Part shown: piece after piece, positions 57,928-64,000 of the stretch
How the letters are laid out: the number at the start of each line of letters is the position of its first letter
Numbering within the stretch: position 1 is the stretch's first letter
From: Phyllobacterium chamaecytisi
GTDB taxonomy: Bacteria; Pseudomonadota; Alphaproteobacteria; Rhizobiales; Rhizobiaceae
Reading direction: 5' to 3'
DNA: 64,000 nucleotides
Assembly: GCF_020164455.1 (NCBI RefSeq)
Contig: NZ_JAIQWW010000006.1
Coordinates: 62,001-126,000, forward strand
Program-made: the position numbers and the translations under genes
The notes under the pieces: model-generated
What the model was told of the DNA's origin: nothing
What the model saw: only the letters and a program-made list of their open reading frames with translations
Database searches by the model: none

Positions 57928-58184
57928 CAAGGAAAATCGACGGGCTTGGAGTATATTTCAATCCGCGGAATCTCAAAATCGAAATCCGCTTCATCACCTT
58001 GCTGGGCCAAAGCCTCTGCAAGGCTTTTTTCCTGGCCAGTCAGCTTTCTGTACTCTTCGATGCTCAAGAGAACGTGCGCAGGCCGGCCCCGATCCGTAAT
58101 GAAAACAGGTCCGTCATTCGCTGCCTTTTTAGCCTCGCTGGCGTGCTGATTGAACTCTCTACTGGAGATTGTGGTAATACCCAT
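57927..58184 (-). CDS. Phd/YefM-family antitoxin
   Basis: An 85-residue antitoxin. The N-terminal ITTISSREFNQHASEAKKAA and the block VFITDRGRPAHVLLSIEEYRKL are the Phd/YefM DNA-binding domain; the acidic tail (DEADFDFEIPRIE) should bind the toxin. GGAGG lies before the ATG. A palindromic site lies just upstream. Confidence 0.88.
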   Translation of the reverse strand: MGITTISSREFNQHASEAKKAANDGPVFITDRGRPAHVLLSIEEYRKLTGQEKSLAEALAQQGDEADFDFEIPRIEIYSKPVDFP

Positions 58185-58200
58185 GAAGCCTCCTTTTGGT

Positions 58201-58218
58201 TGTAGATATGTTACTACA
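58201..58218. promoter_or_regulatory. Candidate antitoxin operator
   Basis: TGTAG, 8 bases, CTACA: an inverted repeat 16 bases upstream of the Phd/YefM start codon, on the expected side for autoregulation by the toxin-antitoxin complex. Short arms, so moderate certainty. Confidence 0.45.
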
Positions 58219-58323
58219 CTCTCCCATCACCTTCAACCTTTCAAATTGCGTCGTGCCTTCGAAATTCTGTCGTGTTGACCTGATACACGACCGGCCCATA
58301 GATTGTCGCAGACGCTTAAGTGA

Positions 58324-59967
<1,644 letters not shown>

Positions 59968-60141
59968 CCGCGCACCAGCCTGATGGTTCCCGCCTAATCC
60001 CCGCTGATTTGCAGGGATCTGGACTAGGCTACGAAGGCTCGGCATTCCTGCCCCATGATAGGTTTTCGTGCGCCCGCTATCCGGCTTTGTGCAGTCACCG
60101 CCTTTCAAGACGCGCACAGAACGGATATGGCGAAAATCTAT

Positions 60142-60178
60142 GCATTTTTTTAAAAAGATTAAACTTTAGGCGAATTGT
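60142..60178 (+). promoter_or_regulatory. Conserved upstream element of S10 copy 3
   Basis: GCATTTTT, 7 bases, GATTAAACTTTAGGCG continuing to GAATTGT: the same bases and spacing as the element before S10 copy 2, again with 56 bases to the start codon. The 55-base leaders that follow are also related and both end AATCAGGA-TTTGCAC just before ATGAATT (one base varies). This indicates a shared promoter or regulator. Confidence 0.75.
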
Positions 60179-60233
60179 CGGCTCCAGTCGAATTTGAAAG
60201 TGTCGGTGCATTTCCAATCAGGAATTTGCACCT

Positions 60234-63065
60234 ATGAATTACAAGAATTTATTGCTCATTTCCGCACTTGCGCTCGCAGCTTGCAATAGCTCCGATTCCT
60301 CGACCGATGGCACGAGCACGTTCGACGCCGACGCGACAAAAAACGAGGCTCTGGCCAATGCCAAGGCGATCACCGACAAGGCAAATGCCGAGGCGGCGGC
60401 AACAAAGGCCAATGCGCAAGCGAGCGCGACCGTAATCATCGACGATGCGAAGAAGGCGAGCGAGGCGGACAAGTCTGCCGCCCATCTTGCGCTTGACGAG
60501 GAGATCGCATCGGCAAAGCAACAGAAATTGGAGGCTCTCGATACCGAATTGTCCCTTCAAAAGGGCAAGCGCATCGCCGATATCGAGGGTGAGTTGACGG
60601 GCCTCAGAGCGAGCAAGACAGCCAAGCTGGGGCAGGAGATCGAGGCACTGCGGCCCGGCAAGCTCGAAGCGCTGGACGGGGAAGTTGCCGCACTCAAGCT
60701 AAAGCGCCTTGGCGAGCTTGAAGTGGATCTGACGACGGAGACCGACGGTCGGCGCACCGAAAAGGTCACAGCCCTCGATAACGAGATTGCAGGGCTCCGG
60801 CTCAAACGGACAGGGGAGCTCGAAAATGAAATCACCACCTTGCGGGGGGAAAAAACCGGGGATGTCGATACGAAGATTGCAGCGCTGAGGATTGAGAAGG
60901 CTGGGGCGCTTGACGGGGAAATCGCTGCGCTCAGGCTAAAGCGCACAGGCGAACTTGAAGCCGAGCTCGCCAAGGAAATCGACGTGCAACGCGCCAGAAA
61001 AACTGGCGATCTCGACAAGGAAATGGCAGCGCTGAAGGAGACCGGGACCAAGACGATCGAGAACGATCTTGCCGAATTGAAGATCGCGAAGACCGCAGTC
61101 ATCAACGATGAGATTGCGGCATTGCGGACAACGAAGCTCGCCGATCTCGATAAGGAATTGGCAGCGTTGAAGGTCCAAAAGGGTGCGGCGCTCGACGATG
61201 AAATGGCGGCGCTGAAACTTGCAAAAGAAGCGGCGCTTGCCGGTGAGCTGACGGCGCTGAAGTTGAGTGAGACGAAGAAGATCACAGAGGAGCTGGCGCT
61301 GCTCAAGGCGGCCGGGCTTGCCCGTGAGGGCAACAGTGCCGCCGCGGCCGATGTGCTGAAACAGGCGGGCGTGAGTGGGGAGCTTGGCACCATTCTAGCG
61401 GAAGGCGGCTTTGAGGACGAGGCTTTCGATCTTCTGGCACCAAATGACAACGAGCTGAAAGACCCGAACATTTACAACACAAGCATGTCGGGCTCGATCC
61501 AGCCTGCTTCGGTCATTGAAACCGCATCGGCAATGCGCCACAGCATGAAAATCGATGGCAAGACCGTCAAATTCACGGCTAGAGCGGGTCATTTGATCGC
61601 CAAAGGCGATGGCGACACGCGCGCCGCCATATTCTATACCTCCTATACGCGCGATGGCTTGCCGCACGAAAAACGCCCCGTGACCTTTTTCTGGAACGGT
61701 GGGCCGGGCAGTCCTTCGATCTGGCTGCATCTGGCCTCATGGGGTCCAAAAAGGCTCAAATCCGACGCGCCCAATATTCCTGAGGAATACTATGCGGAAC
61801 AACCAGCAAGCTTTCCGCTCGAAGACAATGCCGTTACGCTTCTCGACAAGACCGATCTGGTTTTTGTCGACCCGCCCGGTACTGGCCTGTCGGCGGCGAT
61901 TGCGCCAAGCAAGAACCAGACTTTCTGGGGCGTGGATGTCGACACAAAAGTGATTGCCGGGTTCATCGCCGCCTACACCAATCGCTACAACCGGCAGAGC
62001 TCACCCAAATATCTCTATGGGGAGTCCTATGGCGGCATTCGCACGCCGATCGTTGCCGATATCCTGTTGAAGGCCGGCACCGGCGCTTATGACCCGGACA
62101 TTTCCGGCAAGCCGACCAAAGTTCTGAACGGCATCATCCTCAACTCGCCGATACTCGATTATATGCAGGATTGCGACCATAACGAAGACCGTCCTGTAGG
62201 GATGGCTTCTGTCACCTGCTCCGGCTATTTGCCCTCCTATGCCATGACCGCGAATTTTTTCAATTTGCCGCAGGCGCATAACATCGAATCCAGGGAGGTT
62301 TATCTGCGATCGATGACCGACTTTACTGTCAACAGCTATATGCCGATCCTGGCAAAATACCCGGATCGGCCAACAAGTACCAAATTCGCCTCTCCTTGGA
62401 TTAAATTCAGCACAGGAACGGAAGGAAAGAGCTTTTTCAACGAGCTCTATGCCAAGACCGGCATTTCCAGCAACTACTGGAAGGATCATCTTAGTCTGCT
62501 AGCCGGCGAATTCAGGAAGCAACTTATCCCGGGTAAAATGCTTGGCCGCTACGATGCGCGTATGGCATTGCCCAAATCGAGCAAATATCCCGCCGACGAG
62601 TATATCGACGTTGCCTTCGAGAATGAAATGAAGACCTATCTCCCCGATTTCGTCAATTATAAAACCTCATCAACCTATGCGGTAAGGGCGGACGAAGCGA
62701 TCGACAACTGGGCATGGTCGCACCGGGGCTCTGCGGGCACTTTCAGCCCTGCCAGCACTGCCGATCTGATGGAAGCGCTCACCTATAGCCCCTCGCTTAA
62801 ACTGCTTGTCCTGCACGGCTATCAGGATGTTGCCACGCCCGGGTTTCAAACCGAACTCAATCTGAAAGCCCTTGTCTTCCGGGCCGGAGCCAATGGTGTG
62901 CCGGCCCTGACAATGCTCGACCGTACGCCGGTCAAATGGTTCGAGGGCGGGCATATGACATATAATACCGAAGAATCGCGGCAGCCACTCAAGGCCGCGC
63001 TCGATCAATATTACAACGATCCTGATTATAGCCTCCCTGCACCTGCAACAACCGTATCGAATTGA
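60234..63065 (+). CDS. S10-family serine carboxypeptidase-like lipoprotein with 15-residue repeat rod (copy 3)
   Basis: A 943-residue protein. The lipobox LAAC gives Cys17, followed by a Ser/Asp/Thr linker and an Ala-rich helical stretch. Residues 99-358 are about 16 units of a 15-residue repeat of the form LD-x-EIAALRLKRTGE, two of them stretched to 19. A short helical segment with DEAFDLLAP leads into the S10 domain from about residue 434: WNGGPGSPS, nucleophile Ser598 in YGESYGG, Asp in HGYQDVATP, His in EGGHMTYNT. The catalytic set is complete. The protein is probably held in a membrane by its lipid with the peptidase at the end of a long rod. Confidence 0.87.
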   Translation: MNYKNLLLISALALAACNSSDSSTDGTSTFDADATKNEALANAKAITDKANAEAAATKANAQASATVIIDDAKKASEADKSAAHLALDEEIASAKQQKLEALDTELSLQKGKRIADIEGELTGLRASKTAKLGQEIEALRPGKLEALDGEVAALKLKRLGELEVDLTTETDGRRTEKVTALDNEIAGLRLKRTGELENEITTLRGEKTGDVDTKIAALRIEKAGALDGEIAALRLKRTGELEAELAKEIDVQRARKTGDLDKEMAALKETGTKTIENDLAELKIAKTAVINDEIAALRTTKLADLDKELAALKVQKGAALDDEMAALKLAKEAALAGELTALKLSETKKITEELALLKAAGLAREGNSAAAADVLKQAGVSGELGTILAEGGFEDEAFDLLAPNDNELKDPNIYNTSMSGSIQPASVIETASAMRHSMKIDGKTVKFTARAGHLIAKGDGDTRAAIFYTSYTRDGLPHEKRPVTFFWNGGPGSPSIWLHLASWGPKRLKSDAPNIPEEYYAEQPASFPLEDNAVTLLDKTDLVFVDPPGTGLSAAIAPSKNQTFWGVDVDTKVIAGFIAAYTNRYNRQSSPKYLYGESYGGIRTPIVADILLKAGTGAYDPDISGKPTKVLNGIILNSPILDYMQDCDHNEDRPVGMASVTCSGYLPSYAMTANFFNLPQAHNIESREVYLRSMTDFTVNSYMPILAKYPDRPTSTKFASPWIKFSTGTEGKSFFNELYAKTGISSNYWKDHLSLLAGEFRKQLIPGKMLGRYDARMALPKSSKYPADEYIDVAFENEMKTYLPDFVNYKTSSTYAVRADEAIDNWAWSHRGSAGTFSPASTADLMEALTYSPSLKLLVLHGYQDVATPGFQTELNLKALVFRAGANGVPALTMLDRTPVKWFEGGHMTYNTEESRQPLKAALDQYYNDPDYSLPAPATTVSN
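60528..61307 (+). repeat. Array of 45-bp coding repeats (15-residue units)
   Basis: Within the gene, about 16 consecutive 45-bp units encode the rod; two units are 57 bp long. The consensus unit is roughly x-x-x-LD-x-EIAALR-x-x-K. Units at the DNA level are diverged (many third-position changes), so the array is old rather than a recent slippage product. The closest pairs are the GELE...LRLKRTGE units near 60790 and 60940. Confidence 0.85.
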
Positions 63066-63075
63066 GACTCCTTTG

Positions 63076-63474
63076 ATGAAACAGTTCACAAAATTCATGC
63101 TGGCCGGTGCAGTGGTTTTTTCCTGTCTGTCCCAGGCCAATGCCGCCGAAGAGCTCGGCGCACCTCCGCCCGAACCGGCCGGGGCGGTTCTGAGGCCCAT
63201 CACAGATGACAGCATCCGCCATGAGCTTGACCAGCGGCTGATTGATGACTTCGCTGCAGCGGCAGGCTCATCGCCTTATTTGACGTCGGAGCAGGCCAGG
63301 GCGGCAGGTTGGGGCTTCATTGCCGATCATTTTGCCGCAATCGACAGGAAGCAGCGCGGCTACGTTACGATCGACGAGGTTCAGACATTCATGGATGCCC
63401 GCACGCCGGGCGAGCCAGCGCCCGCAAGGGCGAGGGCAAATGCGGCCAAATCGACAATCCAGAAGATCGAATAG
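63076..63474 (+). CDS. Secreted EF-hand-like protein, partner of the S10 lipoprotein (copy 3)
   Basis: A 132-residue exported protein with a signal peptide ending near ANAAEE. The EF-hand-like loop is DRKQRGYVTIDE: positions 3 and 5 are Lys and Arg rather than acidic, so calcium binding is probably lost, while the surrounding AAGWGFIADHFAAID and VQTFMDARTP are intact. It ends IQKIE. It lies 10 bases after the S10 stop. I use the ATG at 63076; a TTG just before it is also in frame. Confidence 0.78.
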   Translation: MKQFTKFMLAGAVVFSCLSQANAAEELGAPPPEPAGAVLRPITDDSIRHELDQRLIDDFAAAAGSSPYLTSEQARAAGWGFIADHFAAIDRKQRGYVTIDEVQTFMDARTPGEPAPARARANAAKSTIQKIE

Positions 63475-63563
63475 CACTTAAGTCGTCGACCTACGCCGAC
63501 CTCAGCATATCTTTGGGTGCCGGATGGATTTGCAGAGGCGGATCGTGCCCGCCTCCGCAAGAC

Positions 63564-64000
63564 TTAGTCGAACACAATCGCCGGGGCGGCGCGTCCGCCC
63601 TTCGTCGCCGCCAGCTGGTCCCAGACTTGTGCGGCGATCTCGCGATAGGCTTGTGCCTGCGGACCGTCGGGATTGCTGACAACTATGGGCGTTCCGGCAT
63701 CGGACGTCTCGCGGATTTCCATCACCAGCGGCACCTCGCCGAGGAAGGGCACGCCAAGGCGTTCAGCCTCCTTGCGGGCGCCGCCATGGCCGAAGATGTC
63801 GTAGCGTGCGCCGGTATCCGGGGCGATGAAATAGCTCATGTTCTCGACGATGCCGAGCAGCGGCACATCCACCTTTTTGAACATGTTCAAACCCTTGCGC
63901 GCGTCGATCAGCGCGAGGTCCTGCGGTGTCGAGACGATGACCGCGCCGGCCAGCGGCACCTGCTGCGCCATGGTTAATTGCGCATCGCCGGTGCCGGGCG
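63564..64000 (-). CDS. mrp: Mrp/ApbC-family iron-sulfur cluster carrier, C-terminal part (partial)
   Basis: The frame runs off the right edge of the window, so only about 145 C-terminal residues are seen. The edge sequence encodes PGTGDAQLT, then VSTPQDLALIDARKG, LGIVENMSYFIAPDTG (in this family often a CxxC follows; here it is absent), IFGHGGARKEAERLGVPFLGEVP and IRETSDAGTPIV. This matches the Mrp/NBP35 P-loop ATPases that deliver [Fe-S] clusters. The Walker A is outside the window. Confidence 0.9.
   Translation of the reverse strand, partial: PGTGDAQLTMAQQVPLAGAVIVSTPQDLALIDARKGLNMFKKVDVPLLGIVENMSYFIAPDTGARYDIFGHGGARKEAERLGVPFLGEVPLVMEIRETSDAGTPIVVSNPDGPQAQAYREIAAQVWDQLAATKGGRAAPAIVFD

Noticed and set aside
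60528-61307. Regular 45-bp periodicity that could be taken for a CRISPR array or minisatellite
   Set aside because: The units are diverged at the DNA level, have no constant repeat with unique spacers, and lie in frame within a single long gene encoding a regular helical repeat.
60557-61471. Open frame of 304 codons on the minus strand opposite the rod repeat
   Set aside because: The Ser/Ala/Phe-rich repetitive product is the mirror of the coding repeat; no start signal or independent evidence.

Overview
The window reads as chromosomal DNA of an alphaproteobacterium of the order Hyphomicrobiales (Rhizobiales), most like the Phyllobacterium / Ochrobactrum-Brucella side. This is inferred from several features: an ActS/ActR (RegB/RegA type) redox two-component pair beside hrpB, an MmcB nuclease gene, a perfect CtrA box, a thiamine operon under a TPP riboswitch, many TRAP and ABC uptake genes, and small palindromic intergenic repeats of a kind common in this order. 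Housekeeping genes (gyrB, pgm, hrpB, mrp) argue for a primary chromosome. I see no tRNA, rRNA, CRISPR array, prophage or transposase gene.

Layout. 1-2 kb: the end of a LysR regulator, a small membrane protein, a VOC protein and an EamA exporter. 2.2-7.1 kb: the prkA-yeaH-spoVR stress operon. 7.2-9.9 kb: an iorAB-like molybdenum hydroxylase pair. 10-13.9 kb: a methyltransferase, a GntR regulator, and a divergent LysR/MFS efflux pair. 13.9-17 kb: an uncharacterised membrane protein facing three small membrane-anchored proteins of unknown function. 17-23 kb: a D,D-carboxypeptidase, then a GntR-controlled TRAP transporter plus an idonate-type dehydrogenase. 23.3-27.5 kb: a lytic transglycosylase and the riboswitch-controlled thiXY-thiE-thiD operon, which has no ATPase gene. 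27.5-35 kb: an orphan TadG-like protein and a complete dipeptide ABC transporter led by an M19 dipeptidase. 35.4-38.6 kb: a VapBC pair and gyrB. 41-48 kb: a cytochrome P450, an Xre/RES toxin-antitoxin pair, an ArsR/SRPBCC pair, and a glutathione-dependent formaldehyde detoxification operon. 51-58 kb: hrpB, actSR, mmcB, an L,D-transpeptidase and a Phd/VapC pair. 58-64 kb: pgm and the start-truncated mrp.

The most unusual content is a gene pair that occurs three times, at 38.9-41.1, 48.2-51.1 and 60.2-63.5 kb. Each pair is a lipoprotein of the S10 serine-carboxypeptidase family followed directly by a small secreted protein with one EF-hand and a shared C-terminal tail. The three peptidases differ mainly in what joins the lipid anchor to the catalytic domain: nothing long, a heptad-like coiled coil, or about 16 copies of a 15-residue repeat. 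The two rod-bearing copies share a 37-bp upstream element at exactly the same distance from the start codon, so they look co-regulated. I regard this as the best candidate for an undescribed system: calcium-linked cell-envelope peptidases whose reach into the periplasm differs from copy to copy.

A second multi-copy element is a 177-178 bp palindromic repeat with 26-bp terminal inverted repeats. It is present three times in the same orientation, and two of the copies bracket actSR.
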